DNA from: CAIMWS01 sp964409245
GTDB lineage: Bacteria > Verrucomicrobiota > Verrucomicrobiia > Limisphaerales > UBA1319
Length of the DNA: 64,000 nt
Direction of reading: 5' to 3'
Assembly: GCA_964409245.1 (NCBI GenBank)
Contig: CAYPCQ010000037.1
Coordinates: forward strand, 1-64,000
The number at the start of each line of letters is the position of its first letter. The first letter of the stretch is position 1. The notes under the pieces are model-generated. The model had not been told where the DNA came from. It made no database searches and saw only the letters and a program-made list of their open reading frames with translations. The position numbers were made by a program, and so were the translations under genes. Positions 36,637 to 45,600 of the stretch are shown piece by piece.

Positions 36637-38706
36637 TTACTGCCTGGCGCCCACCAGCTCGTCGGCCAGCGGGCCGGCCTCGTAGATTTTCCGCAGCGCC
36701 TCGAGGATGGGCTGGCAATTCACCGAAACCGCGCGGGCTTGCACGTCGGTATACAGGAAATCCAGCACCAGGGATTGGATGTTCCCGTCGAAGATGATGC
36801 CGACAAACTCCCCCTGCCGGTTCACCACCGGGCTGCCGGAATTGCCCCCGATGATGTCCGCCGTGGAGACAAAATTAAACGGGGTGGCGAGGTTCAGCTT
36901 CGGCTTTCCGTCAATCCACCGCTGCGGCAGGTTGAAGGGCGGCTGCTGCTGGTGCTCGGCCGCCCGCTCGTAGAGGCCGGCCAGGGTGGTTTGGAAGGGC
37001 ACTTCCCGGCCGTTTTCTTCGTAGCCTTTCGCGGTGCCGAAGGCCAGCCGCAACGTGAAGGTGGCGTCCGGGTAAATGGACGTCTTGTCCGCGGTGAACC
37101 GGGCCTTGGCGATGCGGGAATAGGCCTGTTTTTTCACCTCGTCCTGGGTCTCGACGATCTTCCGCAAGGCCCGCGCCTCGGAATCGACCGCCAGCGCCAG
37201 CTGGATCATCGGGTCGGCGCACTGTTTCAGCTCCGCCAGGCTCAGCTCATAGGCTTTTTTCCGGAAGGCCACTTCCTTGATCTGCGTGGTGCGGACCAGG
37301 TCGCCCGCGCGCGCCCGCGGCGAGCGCCCCTGCAGCGCTTTCTGCACCACGGGATGCGCGTAGCCGAGCTGCTGCGCCAGCCAGGTCAAAGCATCCTCCA
37401 GCCGCGCCTGCTCCAGGTTGTCATACAGCGGCTCCTCCGAAAACAGCTCCATCTCCAGCGAGGCCAGGTTCGATTCCCGGAATTCGCGCAGCCGTTCGCC
37501 GCCCGGCTTGGTGCGTTCCTCCACCGAGCGCACCAGCGTCCGGGCGATGCTGAAGAGCGTGCAGCTGAAGCCCTGGCCCCCTTCCAGCAGGTTGAATTCG
37601 CGGGCCTGGGCGCCGATGATTTTCTGGGCCTCCTGGATCTGGTCCCACGCGTTCTGGCAATCCCGCAGATCGGGATTCCCCGCCACGATTTCCCGCAGGC
37701 GTTTTTCCGCCGCCTGCTTGCGGGCGAACAGCTGCGGATCCAGCAGCCCGGCCAGCATGCCTTCGCGGGCTTTGCGGCTGTTCTGCACGCCGAAAAACAA
37801 TTCGCGCGCGCGCCGGGCATGCTCCGTGCTGCGGCCGCTGAACACGTTCAGCAGCACTTCCTGCCGGTGCAGCCACTGCAGCGCATAGGGCATGCGGACA
37901 TCCCGCTGGTATTCCAGCTCCGCGACCGTGAATTGCCGGCTCGTGCGCCCCGGGTGGCCGGAGACGAACACCAGCTCGTTTTCCGAAACCCCTTTCTGGC
38001 TCCACTTCAGGTGGTGCTTCACCTTCGCGGGCTGCCCGTTTTCATAGGCGCGGAACAGGCAGATATCCAGGTCGAAGCGGGGATACTCGAAGTTGTCCGG
38101 ATCGCCCCCGTAAAAGGCGATCTGCTGCTCCGGGGCGAACACCAGGCGCACGTCGGTATATTTCTTGAACCGGTACAGATGGTAGCTGCCCCCCTGGTGG
38201 AGCGTCACCACGTCGCTGCGCAGCCCGGTGGCCGCCAGCGATTCTTTCTCGATCTCCGCCATGACCGCCCGGCGGGCCGCAAACGCCGCCTCCGCGCCCA
38301 GGCCCTCCTTCACCGCCGCGTTCACCCGCCCGGTCACCTCCTCGATCCCCATCAGCACGTTGAGCTCGAGGTCCAGGCACTTTTTCTCCTCGGAGCGCGA
38401 CCGCGCATAGAAGCCGTCGCGCATATAGTTATGCTCCTGGTCGCTGAATTTCTGCAGCGCGTCGGCCCCCACATGGTGGTTCGAAATGATCAGGCCGTCC
38501 TCCGAAACAAACGAGCCGGAGCCGCCGCTGTTGAACCGGACGGACGCTTGCTGGAGATGCTCCAGCCACGGGGCGTCCGGCTCGAAATCATATTTTTCCT
38601 TGAGCAATTTCCGGGGCGGCTCATTGAACAGCCACATCCCCTCATCCGACCAGGTCTGAGTTTCCACGAGCGCCATAACCATTGCCGCAATCCAAGCTTT
38701 TTTCAT
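36637..38706 (-). CDS. S46 family dipeptidyl-peptidase
   Basis: 689 residues with an N-terminal signal peptide and the DEGMW segment that often opens mature S46 enzymes. The serine-protease triad can be placed: His in ISNHHVG (about 78), Asp in the FDLD segment and S623 in GGNSGSP. S46 enzymes remove dipeptides from the N-terminus of oligopeptides in the periplasm. The residue after FD in VGIIFDGN is Gly, the choice seen in DPP7-type enzymes that prefer hydrophobic residues, against Arg in DPP11; the specificity is inferred. It follows a terminator and appears to be its own unit. Confidence 0.93.
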   Translation of the reverse strand: MKKAWIAAMVMALVETQTWSDEGMWLFNEPPRKLLKEKYDFEPDAPWLEHLQQASVRFNSGGSGSFVSEDGLIISNHHVGADALQKFSDQEHNYMRDGFYARSRSEEKKCLDLELNVLMGIEEVTGRVNAAVKEGLGAEAAFAARRAVMAEIEKESLAATGLRSDVVTLHQGGSYHLYRFKKYTDVRLVFAPEQQIAFYGGDPDNFEYPRFDLDICLFRAYENGQPAKVKHHLKWSQKGVSENELVFVSGHPGRTSRQFTVAELEYQRDVRMPYALQWLHRQEVLLNVFSGRSTEHARRARELFFGVQNSRKAREGMLAGLLDPQLFARKQAAEKRLREIVAGNPDLRDCQNAWDQIQEAQKIIGAQAREFNLLEGGQGFSCTLFSIARTLVRSVEERTKPGGERLREFRESNLASLEMELFSEEPLYDNLEQARLEDALTWLAQQLGYAHPVVQKALQGRSPRARAGDLVRTTQIKEVAFRKKAYELSLAELKQCADPMIQLALAVDSEARALRKIVETQDEVKKQAYSRIAKARFTADKTSIYPDATFTLRLAFGTAKGYEENGREVPFQTTLAGLYERAAEHQQQPPFNLPQRWIDGKPKLNLATPFNFVSTADIIGGNSGSPVVNRQGEFVGIIFDGNIQSLVLDFLYTDVQARAVSVNCQPILEALRKIYEAGPLADELVGARQ

Positions 38707-38723
38707 GAGGTTTGAAGATTAAC

Positions 38724-38763
38724 AAAAAAAAGCGCACGGATCACCATTTTTTTCGTGCGCTTT
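38724..38763 (-). terminator. Rho-independent terminator after the peroxiredoxin gene
   Basis: A 10-bp stem (AAAGCGCACG at 38729-38738 pairing with CGTGCGCTTT near 38754-38763) is followed on the minus strand by eight T. A second GC-rich hairpin (38776-38804) precedes it. They separate peroxiredoxin from the S46 gene. Confidence 0.8.
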
Positions 38764-38829
38764 CAAGTGGGGGCTGGCCGCCCGGGAGAAGCTTCCGGGC
38801 GGCCCTGGCTTGCCATCAAATCCGGCTTA

Positions 38830-39309
38830 TTATTTCAGCCGGGCCAGGGTGTCCTTGACGGCTTTGAAATCCGGCAGGTCTTTCGGGGTGGCCGTTTGCT
38901 CCGCGTATTGCACCACGCCTTGCTTATCGATCACGAACGCCGCGCGGGCGCTCACCGATCCCAGGCCGGCCAGGTCAGGCAGCAGCACCTCGTAAGCCTT
39001 GGCGGTCTCTTTGTTCAGATCGCTCGCCAGGGTGATGGTAATCTTTTCCTTCTGGGCCCAGGCTTCCTGCGCGAAGGGGCTGTCCACACTGATGCCGATG
39101 ACCTCCGCATTCAGGCTGGCATACTGCGGCATCCCCGCGGAGATTTCGCACATTTCCGAGGTGCAAACCCCGGTGAAAGCCAGCGGAAAAAACAGCACCA
39201 CCGTGTTTTTCTGGCCGAGATTGGCGCTGAGGCTCACCTCCACCAGCCCGGTGGCGGTTTTCGATTTCAATTTGAATTCCGGCGCTTTGGATCCTGTTTT
39301 AATTGGCAT
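38830..39309 (-). CDS. Peroxiredoxin (AhpC/TSA family)
   Basis: 159 residues. The peroxidatic Cys is C49 in PLAFTGVC, with Thr46 in the conserved PxxxTxxC arrangement, and a further Cys (C54) follows in SEMC. Length and spacing fit the AhpE/Prx5-like or BCP-like single-domain type. It reduces hydrogen peroxide or alkyl peroxides in the cytoplasm; no signal peptide is present. It is a single gene with its own terminator. Confidence 0.92.
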   Translation of the reverse strand: MPIKTGSKAPEFKLKSKTATGLVEVSLSANLGQKNTVVLFFPLAFTGVCTSEMCEISAGMPQYASLNAEVIGISVDSPFAQEAWAQKEKITITLASDLNKETAKAYEVLLPDLAGLGSVSARAAFVIDKQGVVQYAEQTATPKDLPDFKAVKDTLARLK

Positions 39310-39781
39310 ATTTGCTTTATTGGTTTCGGCTGCTGCTCAACGGCGCCCAGCCCACCTTGGGCTGGCTGCGGCCTTTCGGCGCTTTAACTGGCCGCCGGGC
39401 GCTTTCACGATAATGGAGGCCGGCGCTGAAGTCAAATGGGGCGCCCCCGCCAATTCCAACCTGGCTCCGTTGCCTGGGCGAACCCGGGGTGGGTAGCCGC
39501 CGAGGTAACGAGGCGGATCTGCCGTGCAGGCCAATCGGTCCTCCGCTCCCCTGCTTTTTCCCGAGCCCATCCCCGGCTTCCTGGCCTTTCCTGCGCATAC
39601 CTTGCCCCTGATCTGGTTTATTTCCATTTTTTGCCCCTTTTTGCCGCCCTTCCCTGCTCCACAGCCGCCAGCCACCCTCCAAAAATGCGGCTGTTGAAGG
39701 TTCCAAAAAGCGCCCCTGGTTCCCCTGGGAATCAGGGCGATTTTCTACAGGCTGCCGCCCGGGGGGATCGGTTCGTCCATG
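39310..39781. other. Intergenic region, about 470 bases
   Basis: No supported gene; the open frames here are Pro/Arg-rich and lack recognisable motifs. No RNA gene or terminator with a clear T-run was found. Confidence 0.45.
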
Positions 39782-41044
39782 TTACTTCGTGCCAATGGCA
39801 TAGAGATGCTTGAAGCCGCGCAGGTAGATGCGGCCCCCGGCAATCGCCGGCGACGCGGTGAACTGGTCGGGAAGCTTGTTCTTCGCCAGGATCTCCAGGG
39901 TTTCGCCAGGCTTCACGACCGTGAACGTGCCGTCCTTCGCGGTGAGGATGAGCTTGCCGTCCGCGATGACTGGCGAGGCGCGGTAGGTCTCCGGGTGGAA
40001 ACGCTCGGAGAAGAACTGCCTGCCGCTCCTGGCCTCCAGGCAGGTGAGCACGCCATTCTCGCGGCAGAGGAAAACGCGGCCTCCAAAGACCACCGGCGAC
40101 GAAACGTCGGGCGTGCCCCGGGTGACGCGCCAGATCTCCCCCTGGCTGCCCGCGCCGAGCACCCCGCCGGCGTCCGGGGACACGCCAACCACCGCGCCGT
40201 TCTTCGCCGTGGGGATGACGATGAGGTCAGCGGCCGCCACCGGCGAGGCGACGAAGCGCAGCGAGGCGTCGTAGCGGTTCTTCGGATTGAGGCCTCCCGC
40301 CCGCCAGGCCTCTTTGCCGTCGGCGAGGTTGTGCGCGATGGCGTAGTCGTTGCCGTGCGTGATGAGGCGGGCCTCGCCGCCCCGCACCCAGAGGCACGGG
40401 CTGGCGTAAGAATTGAGGCACTCGCCACGGCCATCTGTGGGGCGGTCCACCTTCCAGACTTCCTGGCCGGTCGCGGCGTCGAGGGCGATGACGGCCTGGA
40501 GGCGCGCGTGAATGAGCTGGAGATAGAGCCGCCCATTGTGCAGGAGGGGGGTGGTATGCATCCCGAAATCGTAGGTGAAACGGCCGTAGCGCTCCTGCGC
40601 ATTGAAGCGCCAGGCCTCCTTGCCGCTGAAGTCCACCGCGGCAAAATCCCCGCTGCCAGCCAGGGCGAAGACGAGCTGGCCGTCAGTGCTGGGCGAGGGC
40701 GACGCTCCGTTGTTCTCCTCCTCGCGCCCCTTGGCGCCGTCCTGGCCCAGTTTATGCCGCCACCGCTCTTTTCCATCCGTGCCGAGGCACAGCAGCAGCA
40801 CGTCGCTGCCCGCCTGGCTCGTGAGGAAAATGCGGTCGCCCCACACCGCGGGGGTGGACGAGGCGATCCCCGGCAGGGGGGCTTTCCATGCCAGGTTCTG
40901 CGCCTCGCTCCATTCGGCCGGCAGGCCGGACTCATGGCTGACGGCGTCGTAGCGCGGCCCTCGCCATTGGGGCCAGTCTTCCCCCAGGCAGATCCCGGCC
41001 GTAAGCAGGAGGCTCCAGGCGGCGCACACGAAAGTGGAGCTCAT
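39782..41044 (-). CDS. Exported PQQ-type beta-propeller protein
   Basis: 420 residues from the ATG at 41044, which gives a clean signal peptide; an in-frame ATG at 41104 would add 20 basic residues. The mature protein begins DWPQWRGP, the signature opening of PQQ-like outer propellers in Planctomycetota and Verrucomicrobiota. Blade repeats such as LDAATGQEVWKV and LEARSGRQFF are visible. The family resembles quinoprotein dehydrogenases and BamB, but catalytic PQQ ligands cannot be confirmed. Probable role: periplasmic binding or scaffold protein. Confidence 0.87.
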   Translation of the reverse strand: MSSTFVCAAWSLLLTAGICLGEDWPQWRGPRYDAVSHESGLPAEWSEAQNLAWKAPLPGIASSTPAVWGDRIFLTSQAGSDVLLLCLGTDGKERWRHKLGQDGAKGREEENNGASPSPSTDGQLVFALAGSGDFAAVDFSGKEAWRFNAQERYGRFTYDFGMHTTPLLHNGRLYLQLIHARLQAVIALDAATGQEVWKVDRPTDGRGECLNSYASPCLWVRGGEARLITHGNDYAIAHNLADGKEAWRAGGLNPKNRYDASLRFVASPVAAADLIVIPTAKNGAVVGVSPDAGGVLGAGSQGEIWRVTRGTPDVSSPVVFGGRVFLCRENGVLTCLEARSGRQFFSERFHPETYRASPVIADGKLILTAKDGTFTVVKPGETLEILAKNKLPDQFTASPAIAGGRIYLRGFKHLYAIGTK

Positions 41045-41350
41045 TGGGATGAGCTTTCTGGATCTCGGACGGTTCAAAAAGAGTGGCTTTTTCACTTGGT
41101 TCATCGGCCGTGAGCGTAGGCTGGCAGCCGCAGGCGTCAAGCCCGTTCCACAGCCTCTTTTCGCCGCCGGGCCGGCTATAGCGGGGAGGCAGACGCCCTC
41201 ACAATGAGCAACGGTTCCCACCCGGGCTGCTCCAGGTCGTCGCCTGCCGTTTTCCCCGGTTTTCCAAAACCGATGGCGAAACTGGTTGCTGCGGCGCGCG
41301 GAAACGAATAATAATGGCCCGATAACAGAAACAACAGAAAGGCATTGAGT

Positions 41351-42295
41351 ATGTCCGGAAAAGTAACACGCCGTAATTTTGTGAAGGGTTCGATCCTGGG
41401 CACCGCCACCCTGGCGGCCGGGGTTTCCGCGCCGGAGGCCGGGGCGGCCCCCAGCCCGATCAAGCAGGGATCCAAGAACACGCTGCCGAAAGGCAAGATC
41501 AAGGATCTGGAGATCAGCCGCATGCTGCTGGGGGGCAACCTGCTGACGCATTACACGCACAGCCGCGATCTGCAATATGTCTATAATCTCGCCAAACATT
41601 ACAACACGGACGAGAAGATGATGGACACCATGGCGCTGGCGGAGGAGAACGGGATCGACACCCTGTCCATCCACAATCCCCCGCAGGCGATCGCCATGCT
41701 CAAGCGCTACCGCAAGGAGCGGGGCGGCAAGATGAAGTGGATCATCTGCCCCACGGCGCCCATCGAGCCGGGCCTGGCCAAATACACCGAGGCCGTCCAG
41801 CGGCTGATCGACGACGGCGCGGATGCCATCTACCTGTGGGGCGTCCACGCGGATGCCCTGGTGCAGGGGGGCAAGTTCGACCTCCTGGGCCAGGCAGTGG
41901 AAGTGGCCCGGGCCCAAGGCGTGGCCTCCGGCGTGGGCGGCCACCTGCTGGATGTGGTGGTGGCGTGCGAGAAGAACAAGGTGAATGCGGATTTCTACAT
42001 CAAGACCCTGCACCATCACAACTATCCCAGCGCCAAGCTGAACTACGATTCCATGTGGTGCTCCCAGCCGGCGGAGACGATCGAGTTCATGAAAAACGTG
42101 AAAAAGCCGTGGATCGCCTTCAAGACCATGGCGGCGGGGGCCATCCCGCCCAAGAGCGCGTTCCAGTATGTCCTGGAAGGCGGCGCGGATTTCGTGCTGG
42201 CCGGCATGTTCGATTACGAGATCGAGGAAAACGTCCGCACGCTCAAGGAGCTGCTGGCCGCCAACCCGAAACGCGACCGCCCCTGGCTGGCGTAA
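41351..42295 (+). CDS. Tat-exported TIM-barrel (aldo/keto-reductase-like) protein
   Basis: 314 residues from the ATG at 41351, preceded by AGAAAGG at a good distance. The N-terminus has a twin-arginine signal (TRRNFVKGS). The body looks like a TIM barrel with EISRMLLGGNLL and later strand/loop pairs such as WIICPT and DAIYLWGVHAD, related to aldo/keto-reductase-like exported proteins. The catalytic Tyr/His pair of true reductases is not clearly seen. Substrate unknown. It is divergent from the PQQ propeller gene. Confidence 0.75.
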   Translation: MSGKVTRRNFVKGSILGTATLAAGVSAPEAGAAPSPIKQGSKNTLPKGKIKDLEISRMLLGGNLLTHYTHSRDLQYVYNLAKHYNTDEKMMDTMALAEENGIDTLSIHNPPQAIAMLKRYRKERGGKMKWIICPTAPIEPGLAKYTEAVQRLIDDGADAIYLWGVHADALVQGGKFDLLGQAVEVARAQGVASGVGGHLLDVVVACEKNKVNADFYIKTLHHHNYPSAKLNYDSMWCSQPAETIEFMKNVKKPWIAFKTMAAGAIPPKSAFQYVLEGGADFVLAGMFDYEIEENVRTLKELLAANPKRDRPWLA

Positions 42296-42473
42296 TCAAC
42301 CATCAGCGTTGGCCTGGATCTTTGAACCGGGGAGCCGGGGAGCCGGCCTGCGGATTCGAGGTTGTGTGCCCTCCGGCGGCGCGGGGAAGCCTCCGGTGCG
42401 ATCCGCGCCGGATTCTTGAATGCGCAGAGGCAAATATGGGCCGGTCTGCGGGCCGGCCACTTCACGGGCATGA

Positions 42474-44768
42474 TTGAAAGGTAATCCCGCACCCTCATCC
42501 CAGACGCGCGGGCCGGGCCGGGTCATCACCCTCCTGGCGGTCCTGGCCGGAGCGATCATTCTGGCTTGGCTGGCTGGCCGGCACGCCCGGCCGGAATCCC
42601 CCGCAGCCACGGTCGCCCCGGGGAAATCCCTGCCCCCGGCGGGCGAGGCGGAATTGTTCAGCCGCTACGCGGGTTCGGCCGCCTGCCGCGAATGCCACAC
42701 GAACGCTTTCCAGCGCTGGCAGGATTCCCACCACGCCCTCGCCGAGCGGGAACTCGATCCCGCCCGGGACCGGGCCGCCTTCGATCCGCCGCAGGTTTTC
42801 CGGCACGGCGCCCAGCAATCAGAGGCGCGGCTGGCCCAGGGACGGTATGAAATGGTCACCGCCGGGCTGGATGGCAAAAAACCTTTTGCGGCGGTGCGGG
42901 TGCTCGGGGTGGACCCGCTGCGGCAGTTCCTGGTGGCGGCGCCGGGCAACCGCTGCCAGGTCACGGAAATCGCCTATCACCCGGCCAGCAATGACTGGTT
43001 CAATGTTTATGGGAACGAGGACCGCCAGCCGGGCGAGTGGGGCCATTGGACCGGGCGGGGCATGACCTGGAACACCATGTGCGCCACGTGCCACAACACG
43101 CGGCTGCGCAAGAATTACGATCCCGCCACCGATGCCTACCGCACCACGCGGGCGGAGATGGGGGTGGGCTGCGAGGCCTGCCACGGCCCCGCGCGGGCGC
43201 ATGTGGAGTGGCAGCGGGCGCACCCCCATCAACCGGCCGGACCGCGGCCCAGGGATCCCACCCTGCCGCCGCTGGGCAAGGACCAGGTGCTGTCGGTCTG
43301 CGGATCGTGCCACGCCCGGCGGACCGACCTGACCGGTAATTTTCAACCGGGCGAATCGTTTTACGATCATTTCTCCCCCATCATCCCGGATGAGACCGAC
43401 ACTTATTATCCGGATGGCCAGGTGCGGGACGAGGACTTTGAATTCGTGTCGTTCCTGGGCAGCCGGATGTATTCGCTCGGGGTGCGCTGCCAGGACTGCC
43501 ACGATGTGCATTCGGGCAAGGTGCTGGCCCGGGGCAACGACCTCTGCCTGAAGTGCCACAAGACCACCATCGATCCGCTGGCCCACGGCCACCATCCTTT
43601 GGATAAAGCCGGCAGCCAATGCCTGGATTGCCACATGCCCATCACGGTTTACATGGCGCGGCACCCCCGCCATGACCATGGTTTTACCATACCCGATCCC
43701 CGGCTGACCCAGGAGCGGCAGATCCCCAACGCCTGCACCCGCTGCCACGCGGACCAGCCGCTGGAGTGGTCCATCGCGGCCGCCCAGCGCTGGTACGGGG
43801 AGCGGCTGAACCGCTCCACGCAGCAGCGGGCCCGCTGGCTCGCGCGGGCCCGGGCGGGGGACCGCGCGGCGGTGGGCCCGCTGCTGCGGATGGTGAAGGA
43901 GGAGCGCATCCCCCTGTGGCGGGCGATCGCCACCGGCCTGCTCAAACGCTGGGCGCATGAGGAGCAAACCCTGCCCGCCCTGCTCGAAGCCACTGCGGAC
44001 CGCACCCCTTTGGTGCGGGGCATGGCGGCGCGGGTGCTGGAGCTGCTGTCGCCCCCGGATCATCCAGCCGTGGCCTCCGCTTTGAAAGGGTTGCTGGCCG
44101 ATCCGCTGCGCGCGGTGCGGGTGGAGGCGGCCTGGGCTTTGCGCCGCCAGGTGGATACCAACTCCGCCGCCGGCCGGGAATTGCTGGCGCACCTGGCGCA
44201 GGGCTTGGACCAGCCGGCTGGCGTGCTGCAGCAGGGGGTGTTTTTCATGGACCGCGGACAGCCGGAGACCGCCCTGCCATTCCTGGAACGGGCGGCGGCC
44301 TGGGATCCGCGTTCCGCCCCGCTGCACCAGGCCCTCGCCGTGTGCCTCAGCGCGCTCGGCCGGAAAGAGGGAGCCGCCTCGCACCTGGAAAAAGCCTGCG
44401 CCCTGGCCCCCAGGGATCCGGATTTGCGGTTCAACCTGGGCCTGGCCCGCGCCGAGCTGAGCCAGCTGGACCAGGCGGTATCCGCCTTCGAGCAGGCGGT
44501 GCAGCTGGACGCCCAGTTCGCCCGGGCCTGGTACAACCTGGGCCTGGCCCGTTTCTCCCTGGGCGAACCGGAGCGCGCCCTCGAGGCTCTGGCCCGCGCC
44601 GAAGCTGCGGACACGGCCTCCGCGGACGCCCCCTACGCGCGCGCCACCATCCTGGAGAAAATCGGCCGCCGCAAGGACGCCCGCCAGGCGGCCCGCCGCG
44701 CCCTGGAAATCGAGCCGGGCCGGCCGGACGCGGCCCAATTGCTCCAGGCGCTGGAGGCGCAGCCCTGA
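42474..44768 (+). CDS. Octahaem cytochrome c with C-terminal TPR repeats
   Basis: 764 residues starting at a TTG (42474); no ATG fits in frame ahead of the membrane anchor (about residues 17-34), so the start is uncertain. Eight CxxCH haem motifs lie at about residues 71, 203, 233, 276, 339, 358, 383 and 421, in a cytochrome c554/NrfA-like layout. Residues about 450-560 look like helical HEAT-type repeats and 570-760 are tetratricopeptide repeats. It is anchored with its haems in the periplasm and probably moves electrons in a larger complex held by the repeats. Confidence 0.88.
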   Translation: MKGNPAPSSQTRGPGRVITLLAVLAGAIILAWLAGRHARPESPAATVAPGKSLPPAGEAELFSRYAGSAACRECHTNAFQRWQDSHHALAERELDPARDRAAFDPPQVFRHGAQQSEARLAQGRYEMVTAGLDGKKPFAAVRVLGVDPLRQFLVAAPGNRCQVTEIAYHPASNDWFNVYGNEDRQPGEWGHWTGRGMTWNTMCATCHNTRLRKNYDPATDAYRTTRAEMGVGCEACHGPARAHVEWQRAHPHQPAGPRPRDPTLPPLGKDQVLSVCGSCHARRTDLTGNFQPGESFYDHFSPIIPDETDTYYPDGQVRDEDFEFVSFLGSRMYSLGVRCQDCHDVHSGKVLARGNDLCLKCHKTTIDPLAHGHHPLDKAGSQCLDCHMPITVYMARHPRHDHGFTIPDPRLTQERQIPNACTRCHADQPLEWSIAAAQRWYGERLNRSTQQRARWLARARAGDRAAVGPLLRMVKEERIPLWRAIATGLLKRWAHEEQTLPALLEATADRTPLVRGMAARVLELLSPPDHPAVASALKGLLADPLRAVRVEAAWALRRQVDTNSAAGRELLAHLAQGLDQPAGVLQQGVFFMDRGQPETALPFLERAAAWDPRSAPLHQALAVCLSALGRKEGAASHLEKACALAPRDPDLRFNLGLARAELSQLDQAVSAFEQAVQLDAQFARAWYNLGLARFSLGEPERALEALARAEAADTASADAPYARATILEKIGRRKDARQAARRALEIEPGRPDAAQLLQALEAQP

Positions 44769-44783
44769 GCCACCGGCGGCGGG

Positions 44784-45539
44784 TTACTGCGCGCACCAGC
44801 CCCCGTCGATCACCAAATCCGTGCCGGTGATGAACCCGGCCGCGGGCGAGCACAGGTAGCGCACCAGGCCGCCGACCTCCTCCACCCGCCCCCAGCGGCC
44901 CAGGGGAATGCGGGAGACGAATTGCTGGTTGAGCTCCGGGGTTTGCATCAGCACCGTGTTCATCTCGGTCCCGATGGGGCCGGGGCTGACGCCATTGACC
45001 GTGATCCCGTCGGGGGCCAGCTCCAGGGCCAGCGCCTTGGTAAAGCCGAGCAGCCCGGCCTTGCTGGCGGCGTAGGCGGTGCGCCCGGCCAGCGCCACGT
45101 GGCTCATGATGGAGGTCAGGTTGATGATCCGCCCATAGCCGCGGCCTTTCATGAGCGGCACGAACGACCGGCACATCAGGAAGGCCCCCACGAGGTTGGT
45201 CTCCAGCACGCCTTTCCACTCCGCGAGGCTGAACTCCGTGATGGGCTTGCGCACGTTGATCCCGGCGTTGTTGATGAGGATGTCGAGCTGGCCGTAACGG
45301 TTCCGGACGTTTTGCTCCAGCTCGCGCACCTGCTCCTCGCTGGCGACATCGGCCGGGAAGCATTCCGCCTGAATGCTGCTGGCCCGGGCGGCCGCCGCGG
45401 TTTCCTCCAGGAGTTCGCGGTTGCGCGCCACCAGGATGAGGTCCGCCCCCGCTTCCGCCAGCGCCAGCGCCATGGCTTTGCCCAGGCCTTTGCTCGCCCC
45501 GGTGATCAAGGCCAATTTCCCCCGCAATTCTTTTTCCAT
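44784..45539 (-). CDS. Short-chain dehydrogenase/reductase (SDR)
   Basis: 251 residues from the ATG at 45539. The classical SDR motifs are present: TGASKGLG for cofactor binding, LINNAGIN, and the YAASK catalytic pair with a preceding Ser region. Its closest general resemblance is to sugar-acid dehydrogenases such as gluconate 5-dehydrogenase, but substrate cannot be fixed. Uses NAD(P)H in the cytoplasm. It converges with the octahaem gene. Confidence 0.92.
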   Translation of the reverse strand: MEKELRGKLALITGASKGLGKAMALALAEAGADLILVARNRELLEETAAAARASSIQAECFPADVASEEQVRELEQNVRNRYGQLDILINNAGINVRKPITEFSLAEWKGVLETNLVGAFLMCRSFVPLMKGRGYGRIINLTSIMSHVALAGRTAYAASKAGLLGFTKALALELAPDGITVNGVSPGPIGTEMNTVLMQTPELNQQFVSRIPLGRWGRVEEVGGLVRYLCSPAAGFITGTDLVIDGGWCAQ

Positions 45540-45600
45540 GCCGCGCACGGTAGCGGATCCGCCACCCCGGTGCAAGCCGCCGCGCCGGGCCTGGCGGGAC

